The notes beneath the pieces are model-generated. The model did no database searches. It had not been told where the DNA came from and was given only the letters and a program-made list of their open reading frames with translations. A stretch of DNA of 64,000 nt from CALRGE01 sp964360635 (GTDB lineage: Bacteria; Patescibacteriota; Gracilibacteria; UBA1369; 2-02-FULL-48-14). The DNA is taken from the NCBI GenBank assembly GCA_964360635.1, contig CAYHXO010000006.1:1-64000 (forward strand). Direction: 5' to 3'. Shown here piece by piece: positions 23,916 to 32,950 of this stretch; the first letter of the stretch is position 1, and each line of letters opens with the position of its first letter. The position numbers were made by a program, and so were the translations under genes.

Positions 23916-25538
23916 ATGTTAAATTGTAAAAAATGCGGACAAAACTTTGAACTTGAAGCCGAAGATTTTGAATTTTTAAAAAAGTTTGATGTTCCGGCGC
24001 CGACTCACTGCCCGGATTGCAGGAATCAAAGACGATTGGTTTTTCGAAATGACAGGAATTTTTACAAACGCGAATGTGATATGTGCAAGAAGATAATTAT
24101 TTCGATTTATTCCGTGGACAGGCCATTCCCCGTCTACTGCAAAGATTGTTTTTTAAGTGACAAATTCAATCCGCTCGATTACGGGAAAGATTTCAATTTC
24201 GACAAACCTTTTTTCGAACAATTTGAAGATATGAGATCTAAAGTTCCTCGAATAGCGATTTATCAGACGCTTTGCGAAAACTCCGATTACATAGTGCATA
24301 GCGGAAAAAGTAAGAATTGTTACATGGGCAGTTCAATGCGAGGTTGTGAAGATGTTTACTACTCGGATTTCGCACAAGTCAGCAGGGATTCACTCGATCT
24401 CTACATGTGCTCGCATATGGAAGAGTGCTATTTCTGCACCGATTCAGACCAATGTTATCATTCATCGTATCTGGAGAATTGCCTAAGTTTAAATTTTTCC
24501 TATTTATGTTTTGACTGTCGCGCTTCCAATAATTTGATCGGTTGCGTTGGACTTAGAAGAAAAGAATTTATGATTTTAAATCAGCCGTCGAATCAAAAAG
24601 ATTTTGAGGAGACTTTAAAAAAATTAAATAATGATGCTGAGTTTAAGTGTGACTTTTTAGAAAAATTTGCGAAATTGAGACTCGAGATTCCGGTTAAATA
24701 TTTTTGGGAGAAAAATTCTGAAAATTCTACCGGAAATTATGTAGTTAATTCAAAAAATGCACGCGATTGTTATAATGTTTGGAATGTTGAAGACGGCAAA
24801 TATATTTATGACAGTATGGACATGAAAGATTGCCTTGATTCCACACGAATTGCAGGAGGAGAGATGCTTTATGAAACAAATGGTGGAATCGATCTGACTT
24901 TTAGCAAATTTTCCAATCTTTGTTACCAATGCAGTAACATGGAATATTGCGACAATTCACAAAGTTCACATGATTGTTTCGGGTGCATGAGTTTAAAATC
25001 AAATCGTTTTTGCATTTTGAACAAACAATATAGCGAGGAAGAATGGAGAAAGCTCGCTACGCTCGTTATAGAACATATGAAAAAAACCGGTGAATATGGC
25101 GAATATTTCCCGGCGGGAATTACAGTTTTTGGATACAATGAAACAAAGGCTTTTGACCACTTCCCACTTTCAAAAATAGAGGCAATTGCAAAAGGTTTTA
25201 AATGGAAGGATGTAGATTTGCGTCAATATTTACCGCAAACATATAAACTTACAAATGAAATAAATGATGATGTTTTAAATGAAATTTTGGCATGTTCATT
25301 ATGCTCTAAAAACTACAAAATCATTCCGCAAGAATTAAAGTTCTATCGAAAAATGGGCCTTCCCATACCTGTTAAATGCTTTGAATGTAGGCATAAGGAG
25401 CGTCTGTCATATGAAAATCCACGAAAACTTTGGGATAGAAATTGTATGAAGTGTGGTGTCACGATTCAAACTACATATGCACCCGAATGTAGTGAAAAGG
25501 TGTATTGTGAGAAATGTTATTTAGCTGAAGTTCAATGA
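23916..25538 (+). CDS. Zinc-ribbon repeat protein 2 of 6 (Cys-complete)
   Basis: 540 aa. It starts at the base after the previous stop. The N-terminal ribbons are LNCKKCGQNF...HCPDCRNQRR and ECDMCKKIII...VYCKDCFLSDKF. The core has the same two-half repetitive build, with caps near 210 (IGCVGLRRKEFMILNQ) and 365 (FGCMSLKSNRFCILNKQYS). The C-terminal ribbons are ACSLCSKNY...KCFECRHKER and NCMKCGVTI...VYCEKCYLAEVQ. All eight CxxC pairs are present. It ends in VQ where the other five end in VY. Codon choice in its middle looks slightly more GC-rich than that of its neighbours. It overlaps gene 3 by 4 bp (ATGA). Confidence 0.88.
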   Translation: MLNCKKCGQNFELEAEDFEFLKKFDVPAPTHCPDCRNQRRLVFRNDRNFYKRECDMCKKIIISIYSVDRPFPVYCKDCFLSDKFNPLDYGKDFNFDKPFFEQFEDMRSKVPRIAIYQTLCENSDYIVHSGKSKNCYMGSSMRGCEDVYYSDFAQVSRDSLDLYMCSHMEECYFCTDSDQCYHSSYLENCLSLNFSYLCFDCRASNNLIGCVGLRRKEFMILNQPSNQKDFEETLKKLNNDAEFKCDFLEKFAKLRLEIPVKYFWEKNSENSTGNYVVNSKNARDCYNVWNVEDGKYIYDSMDMKDCLDSTRIAGGEMLYETNGGIDLTFSKFSNLCYQCSNMEYCDNSQSSHDCFGCMSLKSNRFCILNKQYSEEEWRKLATLVIEHMKKTGEYGEYFPAGITVFGYNETKAFDHFPLSKIEAIAKGFKWKDVDLRQYLPQTYKLTNEINDDVLNEILACSLCSKNYKIIPQELKFYRKMGLPIPVKCFECRHKERLSYENPRKLWDRNCMKCGVTIQTTYAPECSEKVYCEKCYLAEVQ

Positions 25539-27130
25539 TTAAAACTTGTAAAAATTGCTCGCAAAACTTTGAAATCAGGGAAGAAGATGTGGCAATTTAT
25601 CAAAAATTGGATGTTCCTTATCCGAATTATTGCCCTAACTGTAGAGCACAAAGAAGAACTTCATTTAGGAATGACTGGAATGTTTATAATAGAAAATGTG
25701 ATTTGTGTAAAAAAAATATTGTGAGTGTTTATTCAACGGATAAAAACGTAAAAGTATATTGTCAGGAATGTTATTGGAGTGACAAATGGGATGGCGGTCA
25801 ATTTGCTAAAGATTTCGACTTTAACAGATCGTTTTTTGATCAAATGAAAGAATTAATTTCATCAGTTCCGCTCATTAATCTAACAATGATGAATTGTATA
25901 AACTGCGAATACAATACAAATGCGGTTAACTCAAAAGATTGTTATTTGTCATCAAGATTGGGTGATAGCGAAGGAATTTTATATACATATTTGCCTGTGA
26001 AATCTTTGAATTGCGTTGACTGTTTCAACATAAATACTTGCCAATATTGTTATGAATGTGTGGACTGTTGGAACTGTTATAACTCTATTTTTTGCGTTAG
26101 ATGTAAAAGCACGAGTGATTCTTCTTTTTGTTTTGAGTGTATTAGTGTGAAAAATTGCTTTGGTTGTGTTGGGTTAAGAAACGTTGAATATTACTTTTTT
26201 AATCAAAAATGTACAAAAGAAGAATATGAAGAAAAAATTAGAAATGTTGATATTTCCACACATGAAAAGCTCTTGGAAATGAAGAGAATATTTATTAAAA
26301 AGGTCAGCAAATATCCACACAGAGCTTCAGTTATTTTAAATTCAGAAAATGTCCTGGGTGACTATATTGCAGATTCAAAAAACGTATATAATTCATTCGA
26401 CATCGAAAAAAGTGAAGATGTTGTTAACTCATGGGGTGTTGAATTTGCAAAGGATGTTTATGACGGATGTTTTATTTATATTGGCGAAAATGTTTACGAT
26501 ACAATTGGAAATTTTGATAGCCAGAATATAAGATTTTCTGCCTTCCCATATAATTGTCACGATAGTTACTACTTATTTTCTTGTTTCAATAACACCGGCA
26601 ATTGCTTCGGTTGCGTTTCATTGAAACAAAAACAGTACTGTATTTTAAATAAACAGTACACAAAAGAAGAGTATGAAGCTTTGCTTCCGCGAATTATTGA
26701 ACATATGAAAAAAACCAGTGAATATGGTGAATTTTTCCCTGTTTCAATATCTCCATTTGCATATAATGAGACGGTTGCTTATGAATTTTTTCCAATGACA
26801 AAAGATGAAGTTTTAGCCTGTGGTTTAAAATGGAAAGATTTTGAGCGAAAAAACTCATCCGGTCTAAGTGAAGATATTGTATCATGCATCCAATGTGAAA
26901 GAATTTTTAAATTAATTCCAAAAGAATTAGCCTTTTATCGAGAGAAAAAGCTTCCAAATCCTAAAAAATGTCATATTTGCAGACATGCCGAAAGGTTAAA
27001 TCAGAGAAATCCAAGACACCTTTGGACTCGAAATTGTGCTAAGTGCAAAGTCGAAATATCTACCGGCTATTCACCGGAAAGGTCGGAAACGGTATATTGT
27101 GAATCGTGTTACTTATCTGAAGTCTACTAA
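25535..27130 (+). CDS. Zinc-ribbon repeat protein 3 of 6 (Cys-complete)
   Basis: 531 aa. N-terminal ribbons: TCKNCSQNF...YCPNCRAQRR and KCDLCKKNIV...VYCQECYWSDKWD. The first half of the core is the most Cys-dense of the six (CVDCFNINTCQYCYECVDC in that area). Caps are FGCVGLRNVEYYFFNQKCT and FGCVSLKQKQYCILNKQYT. C-terminal ribbons: SCIQCERIF...KCHICRHAER and NCAKCKVEI...VYCESCYLSEVY. All eight CxxC pairs are kept. It overlaps gene 2 by 4 bp and shares one base with the next start (TAATG), so genes 1-4 are one translationally coupled unit. Confidence 0.88.
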   Translation: MIKTCKNCSQNFEIREEDVAIYQKLDVPYPNYCPNCRAQRRTSFRNDWNVYNRKCDLCKKNIVSVYSTDKNVKVYCQECYWSDKWDGGQFAKDFDFNRSFFDQMKELISSVPLINLTMMNCINCEYNTNAVNSKDCYLSSRLGDSEGILYTYLPVKSLNCVDCFNINTCQYCYECVDCWNCYNSIFCVRCKSTSDSSFCFECISVKNCFGCVGLRNVEYYFFNQKCTKEEYEEKIRNVDISTHEKLLEMKRIFIKKVSKYPHRASVILNSENVLGDYIADSKNVYNSFDIEKSEDVVNSWGVEFAKDVYDGCFIYIGENVYDTIGNFDSQNIRFSAFPYNCHDSYYLFSCFNNTGNCFGCVSLKQKQYCILNKQYTKEEYEALLPRIIEHMKKTSEYGEFFPVSISPFAYNETVAYEFFPMTKDEVLACGLKWKDFERKNSSGLSEDIVSCIQCERIFKLIPKELAFYREKKLPNPKKCHICRHAERLNQRNPRHLWTRNCAKCKVEISTGYSPERSETVYCESCYLSEVY

Positions 27131-28782
27131 TGCCTGATATTAAACAGAACTGCCGAACTTGCTCAAAAGAATTCGTTGTGAATGAATGGGAACAAGCACA
27201 TTTGCAAAAAATGGGTGGTTTTCCACTGCCAACTTTGTGTATAGATCACAGACATCAAAGAAGATTTGCCTATAGAAATGAGAGGAAATTATATAAAGAT
27301 AAATGTGATTTTAGCGGAAAAGATATTATTTCAATTTATTCGCCGGATAAAAATTTGAAAGTTTATTCCCAAGAAATTTGGTGGAGTGACAAATGGGATG
27401 GACGCGATTACGGAAGAGATTTTGACTTTAGTAGGCCATTTTTTGATCAATTTCAAGAGCTAAGATTGTCGACTCCAAGAATGTCTCTTTTGAATTCAAA
27501 TGGTGAAAATAGCGAATATTGCAATCTAACAACTGATAATAAAAACTGCTATTTAGTTTTTGGGGGAGATTTTAATCAAGATGCTCTTTATTCAATATTT
27601 TGTTTTTATTCAAGAGATGTTGCGGATCTTTATTGGGTGAATAAATCGGAACTTATTTATGACTCAATTGATTGTTCGAATTGCTACAATATTAAGCATG
27701 CACAAAATACTTATAACTGTCGTGATGGGGCATTTTTATTTGATTGTCGAAACTGTGAATATTGTATTGGATGTGTTGGTTTACGCGGTAAAAAATATCA
27801 TATTTTCAACAAAGCATATTCGCCGGAAGATTATGCAAAAAAAATGCATGAATTAAGGTTAGATACTTGGAGCGGAGTACAAAAATTTAAAGTGGAGTTT
27901 AATAAATTTAAATTGAATTTTCCAATGCTTTTTGCAAGTATTGTGAATTGTGAAAACTGCAGTGGTGATAAAATTAAAGATGCTAAAAATTGTGAGAACT
28001 GCTTTGATATTTATGGCCCTGTTGAAGACTGTAAAGATGTATTCTTAGGAGGCTGGAATTTAAAAGATGCTCTTAGCTCTAGTCACATTGGTCATAAATC
28101 AGAAATAGCATATGAATCAATTGGGATTCCCGGAGTTCACACAACTGCTTTTTCGTCATTTGTATGGTTTGGAAGCAATGTTTACTATTCAGATACAGTT
28201 GCTTATTGTAATAATATTTTTGGTTGTTCGAATATGAATAAAGCCGAATATTGCATTTTGAACAAACAATACAGTAAAGAAGATTATGAAAGTTTACGTG
28301 CAAGAATTGTGGAGCATATGAAAAAAACCGGTGAATGGGGTGAGTTTATGCCAATCAAAAATTCTCTTTTTGCATACAATGAAACCGTTGCTCAAGATTT
28401 CTTTCCTAAAAGCAAGGATGAAGCTTTTTCCGAAGGCATTAAATGGCTTGATGAAGAAGTTCGTGAGATAAAACCTCAAGATATTCCAGACTCAATTCAC
28501 GATGCAAAAGATGATATTTTACAAGGAACATTCATATGTGAAAAAACCGGAAGACCCTATCGGATTGTTCCTGCGGAATTAAAATTATATCGACAAATGG
28601 GAATCCCAATCCCTCATTTTGCTCCTGAAACTCGGAATGAAATGCGCATTCAAGCTAGAAATCCTCATCATACCTGGTCAAGAAATTGCACAAAGTGTGG
28701 AATGAAGATTGAAACTAGTTATGCTCCTAATCGGCCAGAAAATGTATACTGTGAGCCTTGTTATTTGGCTGAGGTTTACTGA
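27130..28782 (+). CDS. Zinc-ribbon repeat protein 4 of 6 (partly degenerate Cys)
   Basis: 550 aa. Same architecture, but several metal ligands are lost. Ribbon 1 is CRTC...CIDH (Cys3-His possible). Ribbon 2 is CDFSGKDII...VYSQEIWW, with three of its four Cys replaced. C-terminal ribbon 3 is CEKTGRPY...FAPETR, with three of four lost. Only ribbon 4, NCTKCGMKI...VYCEPCYLAEVY, is intact. Caps are IGCVGLRGKKYHIFNKAYS and FGCSNMNKAEYCILNKQYS. The fold signature around each lost Cys is retained, so the domain probably still folds. Its stop overlaps the convergent TrmB gene at 28776. Confidence 0.87.
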   Translation: MPDIKQNCRTCSKEFVVNEWEQAHLQKMGGFPLPTLCIDHRHQRRFAYRNERKLYKDKCDFSGKDIISIYSPDKNLKVYSQEIWWSDKWDGRDYGRDFDFSRPFFDQFQELRLSTPRMSLLNSNGENSEYCNLTTDNKNCYLVFGGDFNQDALYSIFCFYSRDVADLYWVNKSELIYDSIDCSNCYNIKHAQNTYNCRDGAFLFDCRNCEYCIGCVGLRGKKYHIFNKAYSPEDYAKKMHELRLDTWSGVQKFKVEFNKFKLNFPMLFASIVNCENCSGDKIKDAKNCENCFDIYGPVEDCKDVFLGGWNLKDALSSSHIGHKSEIAYESIGIPGVHTTAFSSFVWFGSNVYYSDTVAYCNNIFGCSNMNKAEYCILNKQYSKEDYESLRARIVEHMKKTGEWGEFMPIKNSLFAYNETVAQDFFPKSKDEAFSEGIKWLDEEVREIKPQDIPDSIHDAKDDILQGTFICEKTGRPYRIVPAELKLYRQMGIPIPHFAPETRNEMRIQARNPHHTWSRNCTKCGMKIETSYAPNRPENVYCEPCYLAEVY

Positions 28783-29534
28783 GCCACGAAGGAAGTTGCG
28801 CCGAGCCAAGAAAGATCGAAAATTGCCTTTTGAGTGCGTGCATAAACAGCCGATTCGATTAAAACGCCGGTTAGTTCATCTGGATTGAGAGACATTATTG
28901 CAACAAAATTATCGTAAATTGAAATTTGGTTTTCAAAGGCAAATTCATTTGGATTCACGAAAAGAATTTCTACAAGTTCTTCCGGATATTTTTTTGGATA
29001 AAAGTTTTCAACAAAGTATCTGGCCTCCTTTGTTGAAGGGGTAAGTAGCCTGACTTTTATACCTTTCCTAACCAATTTCTGAAGATATCCTGGTAAATAA
29101 TCTGGGAGTAAATTTCCGAGTGCTTCTAAATTTGTATATCCTAAAACATCTGATTTTGCTTCGAGAGTTTGTTCAAAAATAGTTTTAATTCCATCAATTC
29201 CCTCGTAAGAACGGATGATTGGTTTGAAGGCACTTGTATTTGTTAGTGAAATTAATTCAGGTAAAAGTGATTTGGCTTTTTCAAATTTTTCTTCAATTTG
29301 ATTCACGAGAACTTGTGGAGGTTCTGCAACAAAAAATTTAACATTACCTTTCAAATTGGTCGTTATAAGTCCCTTATTTTTTAATGTATCAAGAATGTAA
29401 TAACAGTTTACACGAGCTGTATTAGACTTTCTTGCAATGGTACTGGCAAAAGATCCACCTAATTCCAATACAGTTATGTAAACTTGAGCTTCTTCTTTTG
29501 AAAGACCGAATTGTTCAAGCTGATTTACGAGCAT
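28776..29534 (-). CDS. TrmB-family transcriptional regulator embedded in the array
   Basis: 252 aa. Winged helix LVNQLEQFGLSKEEAQVYIT...LGGSFASTIARKSNTARVNCYYILDTLKNKGLI (read in parts), a short coiled-coil linker with VNQIEEKFEKAKSLLPEL, then the effector-like domain with SYEGIDGIKTIFEQTL and ISIYDNFVAIMSL. It is homologous to the regulator at 21234 in every block. It lies on the opposite strand between paralogues 4 and 5, overlapping the end of gene 4 by 7 bp, and is divergent from gene 5. A dyad and direct repeats in that gap are likely its operators. Confidence 0.87.
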   Translation of the reverse strand: MLVNQLEQFGLSKEEAQVYITVLELGGSFASTIARKSNTARVNCYYILDTLKNKGLITTNLKGNVKFFVAEPPQVLVNQIEEKFEKAKSLLPELISLTNTSAFKPIIRSYEGIDGIKTIFEQTLEAKSDVLGYTNLEALGNLLPDYLPGYLQKLVRKGIKVRLLTPSTKEARYFVENFYPKKYPEELVEILFVNPNEFAFENQISIYDNFVAIMSLNPDELTGVLIESAVYARTQKAIFDLSWLGATSFVAQ

Positions 29535-29543
29535 GTTGTAAGA

Positions 29544-29615
29544 ATATTTCTACAAGAAATATACCCTGTTAAATGGCGGATTACAAGCTTATATTATGTA
29601 CTTTTTTACAAGCTA
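29544..29615. promoter_or_regulatory. Regulatory region between TrmB-2 and zinc-ribbon gene 5
   Basis: A perfect dyad ATATTTC-TACAA-GAAATAT (29544-29562) lies just before the TrmB-2 start. Two direct repeats TTACAAGCT at 29581-29589 and 29607-29615 are 26 bp apart, on the side of gene 5. Just after them, TGA-TAAAGT (29616-29624) is an extended -10-like element 6 nt before the ATG at 29631. These are candidate sites for the TrmB regulators. Confidence 0.5.
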
Positions 29616-29630
29616 TGATAAAGTTTAAGC

Positions 29631-31283
29631 ATGGAAATCAATAAAACATGTACATCGTGCGGCAAAAGTTTTGTAGTTAACGAACTAGACCAAAAATTTT
29701 ATGAAAAAATGGTGGTTCCAATGCCAACATTATGTCCTGATGAAAGGGCAAAACGTAGGTTAGCATTCAGAAATGAAAAACACCTTTATCACAGGAAATG
29801 TGATTTAAGCGGGAAAAGTATTATTTCAAATTATTCCATAGATAAAGTTAACAAAGTTTACGATCAGAAAGAGTGGTGGAGTGATAAATGGAGTGCAATG
29901 GATTATGGGCGTGATTTTGATTTTAATCGTTCATTTTTCGAACAATATTCTGAGCTTCAAAAAGAAGTGCCTCGCTTGAATTTGCTAAGTATAAATAATG
30001 AAAATAGTGATTACACAAATTGTGTTTCAAATTTGAAAAATTGTTACTTACTTTTTTCGTCCGATTTTAGTCAAGATTGTTATTACGGCGATTGGGTACA
30101 AAATTCAAAGAATTGCGTGGATAATTATTTAATAGTTAGAAGTGAATTGGCATACGAATGTTTCTATTCACAGAGCATTTACAGAGGTATTTATATCTTT
30201 AATTCATCAAATTGTACTGATAGCGCCTTTTTATATGACTGTCGCGGCTGCAATGATTGTTTCATGTCATACGGCTTAAGAAATAAAAAATATTGCATCG
30301 AGAATAAGGAATATTCAAAAGAAGAGTATGAGAAATTGATGAAAGAAATTAAGATTAGTTCTAATGCGAATTTTTCAAAATTAAAGCAGAAGTTCTTTGA
30401 AATTATCAAAAATCATCCTCGACTTTACATGCAAAAAATGGGGAGAGTTGAATCTTCAACGGGTGATCTTTTTATGGATAGTGAGAATTGTCTTGAATCA
30501 TTTGAAGTTGTGAAAGGAAAAGACTGCAAGTTTGTACAATCCGGATTTGAAATTAAGGATATTTATGATTCTTCTTATGTAAATGGCGAGCTGGGTTATG
30601 AAAACTGCGAATGTTTTCCAATGCCATATAATTCCGCCTTTAATGTAAACACATATACCGGCCAAAATCTTTTCTATACAGATAGTTGTATGAGCAATTG
30701 CTCAGATTGTTTTGGATGTATAAGTCTTCGCGCAAATAAGTACTGTATTTTAAATAAACAATACACAAAAGAGGAATATGAAAATATGAAAGCTCGGATT
30801 ATTGAGTATATGAAAAAAACCGGTGAATGGGGGGAGTTCTTCCCTATCGAACTTTCACCTTTTGGATACAATGAAACAAACGCTCAAGAGTTTTTCCCAA
30901 TCACAAAAGAAGATGCTTTGAGTGAAAAATATAAGTGGAAGGAGGAAGATGAAAATTCGAGTTATTCAGGGCCTTATGTAAATATTCCGGATGATATTAA
31001 AGATGTGGATTCTGAAATTACGAAGCAGATTTTGAAATGCGAAATTAGTGGAAAACTTTATAAAATAATTCCTCAGGAGTTAGAATGTTATAAAACTATG
31101 GGCATTCCAATTCCAAGGTGTTCGCCCGAACAAAGATGGAAAGATAGATTTTCAAAGCAAAATCCTAGAACACTTTGGGATAGAAAATGTGAGAATTGTT
31201 CAAAAGGAATTAAAAGCACTTATTCTCCGGATAGACCTGAAAAAGTTTATTGTGAGGTGTGCTATTTAAAAATAGTCTATTAA
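29631..31283 (+). CDS. Zinc-ribbon repeat protein 5 of 6 (partly degenerate Cys)
   Basis: 550 aa. Ribbon 1 is CTSCGKSF...CPDERAKRR (fourth ligand changed to Glu). Ribbon 2 is CDLSGKSII...VYDQKEWW (one Cys left). Ribbon 3 is CEISGKLY...CSPEQR (two Cys left). Ribbon 4, KCENCSKGI...VYCEVCYLKIVY, is intact. The core keeps the duplicated layout, with NENSDYTNCVSNLKNCYL and the cap FGCISLRANKYCILNKQYT; the first cap is altered (MSYGLRNKKYCIENKEYS). It has its own upstream region beside TrmB-2 and starts a second two-gene unit with gene 6 (TAATG overlap). Confidence 0.88.
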   Translation: MEINKTCTSCGKSFVVNELDQKFYEKMVVPMPTLCPDERAKRRLAFRNEKHLYHRKCDLSGKSIISNYSIDKVNKVYDQKEWWSDKWSAMDYGRDFDFNRSFFEQYSELQKEVPRLNLLSINNENSDYTNCVSNLKNCYLLFSSDFSQDCYYGDWVQNSKNCVDNYLIVRSELAYECFYSQSIYRGIYIFNSSNCTDSAFLYDCRGCNDCFMSYGLRNKKYCIENKEYSKEEYEKLMKEIKISSNANFSKLKQKFFEIIKNHPRLYMQKMGRVESSTGDLFMDSENCLESFEVVKGKDCKFVQSGFEIKDIYDSSYVNGELGYENCECFPMPYNSAFNVNTYTGQNLFYTDSCMSNCSDCFGCISLRANKYCILNKQYTKEEYENMKARIIEYMKKTGEWGEFFPIELSPFGYNETNAQEFFPITKEDALSEKYKWKEEDENSSYSGPYVNIPDDIKDVDSEITKQILKCEISGKLYKIIPQELECYKTMGIPIPRCSPEQRWKDRFSKQNPRTLWDRKCENCSKGIKSTYSPDRPEKVYCEVCYLKIVY

Positions 31284-32950
31284 TGACTGTGATTACTAAA
31301 ACATGTCGGGTTAGTGGAAAAGAATTCATTGTCACAGATGAAGATCAGCAGTTTTATGAAAAAATGGGAGTGCCGTTGCCAACTTTATGTCCCGAAGAAC
31401 GAATGCGACGTAGATTGGCTTTTCGAAATGAAAGGAATCTTTATCATAGAAAATGTGATTTAAGCGGAAAAGAGTTGATTTCAAATTTTTCACCTGATAA
31501 ACCTAATAAAGTTTATGACCAAAAAGACTGGTGGAGTGATAAATGGGATGCACTTTCGTATGGAATGGACTTTGATTTTACCCGGCCTTTTTTTGACCAA
31601 TTTGAGGAACTATTAAAAAAAGTTCCACTCCCACATGTCGTTGGCTCAATTGATATTGAGGAAAGCAATTGTAGATATACCAATTATGCTGGTGATAACA
31701 AAAATTGTTATTTAATTTTTGACTCAGATTTTAATGAAGATTGTCAGTATGGTGAAGTAATTAAACATTCAAAATCTTGCTTGGATTCTTCCTATTTGAA
31801 AAGCTGTGAATTGATGTATGGATGCCTAGATTGTCATAGTTGTTATAATTTAAAATACTCACAAGATTGTACAAATAGTTTTGATTCTTTTTTTCTAAAA
31901 AATTGCATTTCGTGTAAGAATTGTTTTGGATGTGTTGGTCTTGTACAAAAAGAATACTACATTTTCAATAAGCCATTTAGCAGAGAGGAATATCAGAATT
32001 TTCTTAAAAAGTTCGTAGCAGGCAAAAGGAGTGCAGTATTAGATATGCAGAAAAAATTTGAAGAATTCTCAACTTGTTTCCCAGTTAAATATTTCCATGG
32101 GATACAAATCGAAAATTCCGATGGTGATTATTTAAGCAATGTAAAAGATGTCCATAATTGTTTTGATGTAGGAAATTCTAGAGATCTGCATTATTGCGAC
32201 TCACTATACACCGCAAATGACTGCATGGATGTTTCTTCATTTGGAGAGAAAATTGAACTCGTTTATGAATCAGGAACAGTTGGCATTAATTGTACAAACA
32301 TTAAATTCTGCCATGGAATTGTAAACAATTGTTCCGATATAAATTATTCAATGTACTGTAGATCATCACAAAATCTTTTCGGATGTGTGGGAATAAAAAG
32401 GGGTAATTATACTATTCTTAACAAGAAATATACGAAAGAAGAGTATGAATTTTTATTACCACGAGTTATAGAACATATGAAGAAAACAGGCGAATTGGGC
32501 GAGTATTTCCCAATGAAATTATCTCCGTATTGTTATAATGAATGTATGTCACAGGAATATTTTCCAATTACTAAAGAAGAAACTTTAAAGTTGGGTTTAA
32601 AGTGGTTTGAACCTGAAACTCAAAGCCATTATCAAGGTCAAAAAATAGTGACTCCAGAAAATATCATAGATGTGGATGAATCGATTTTAAAACAAATTCT
32701 TACATGTAATAACTGTACAAAAAATTATAAAATAAATAAAATGGAGCTGGATTTTTATAAAAATATGGGAATTCCTGTGCCGCAAATTTGCTCACATTGC
32801 AGGTATAAAGTGAGAATGAAACAAAAAAATCCTAGACAATTATTAGAAAGGAACTGTAGCAATTGTTCAAAAGATATCCAAACTACATACTCAAATGAAC
32901 GAGTTGAGAAAGTTTATTGTGAAGAGTGTTATTTAAAGCATGTTTACTAA
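31283..32950 (+). CDS. Zinc-ribbon repeat protein 6 of 6 (N-terminal ribbons degenerate)
   Basis: About 555 aa from the ATG at 31283, which overlaps the gene 5 TAA stop (TAATG). An upstream in-frame start exists but lies inside gene 5. N-terminal ribbon 1 is CRVSGKEF...CPEERMRRR and ribbon 2 is CDLSGKELI...VYDQKDWW, both degenerate. The C-terminal pair is fully intact: TCNNCTKNY...ICSHCRYKV and NCSNCSKDI...VYCEECYLKHVY. Caps are FGCVGLVQKEYYIFNKPFS and FGCVGIKRGNYTILNKKYT. The N-terminal halves of genes 5 and 6 are the most alike in the array. It ends 4 bp into the convergent mazF-like gene. Confidence 0.88.
   Translation: MTVITKTCRVSGKEFIVTDEDQQFYEKMGVPLPTLCPEERMRRRLAFRNERNLYHRKCDLSGKELISNFSPDKPNKVYDQKDWWSDKWDALSYGMDFDFTRPFFDQFEELLKKVPLPHVVGSIDIEESNCRYTNYAGDNKNCYLIFDSDFNEDCQYGEVIKHSKSCLDSSYLKSCELMYGCLDCHSCYNLKYSQDCTNSFDSFFLKNCISCKNCFGCVGLVQKEYYIFNKPFSREEYQNFLKKFVAGKRSAVLDMQKKFEEFSTCFPVKYFHGIQIENSDGDYLSNVKDVHNCFDVGNSRDLHYCDSLYTANDCMDVSSFGEKIELVYESGTVGINCTNIKFCHGIVNNCSDINYSMYCRSSQNLFGCVGIKRGNYTILNKKYTKEEYEFLLPRVIEHMKKTGELGEYFPMKLSPYCYNECMSQEYFPITKEETLKLGLKWFEPETQSHYQGQKIVTPENIIDVDESILKQILTCNNCTKNYKINKMELDFYKNMGIPVPQICSHCRYKVRMKQKNPRQLLERNCSNCSKDIQTTYSNERVEKVYCEECYLKHVY

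Noticed and set aside
22326..32950. CRISPR or DNA repeat array in the repetitive region
   Set aside because: Repetition is at the protein level in open, coupled genes; no uniform DNA repeats with spacers were seen. No CRISPR array was found anywhere in the window.
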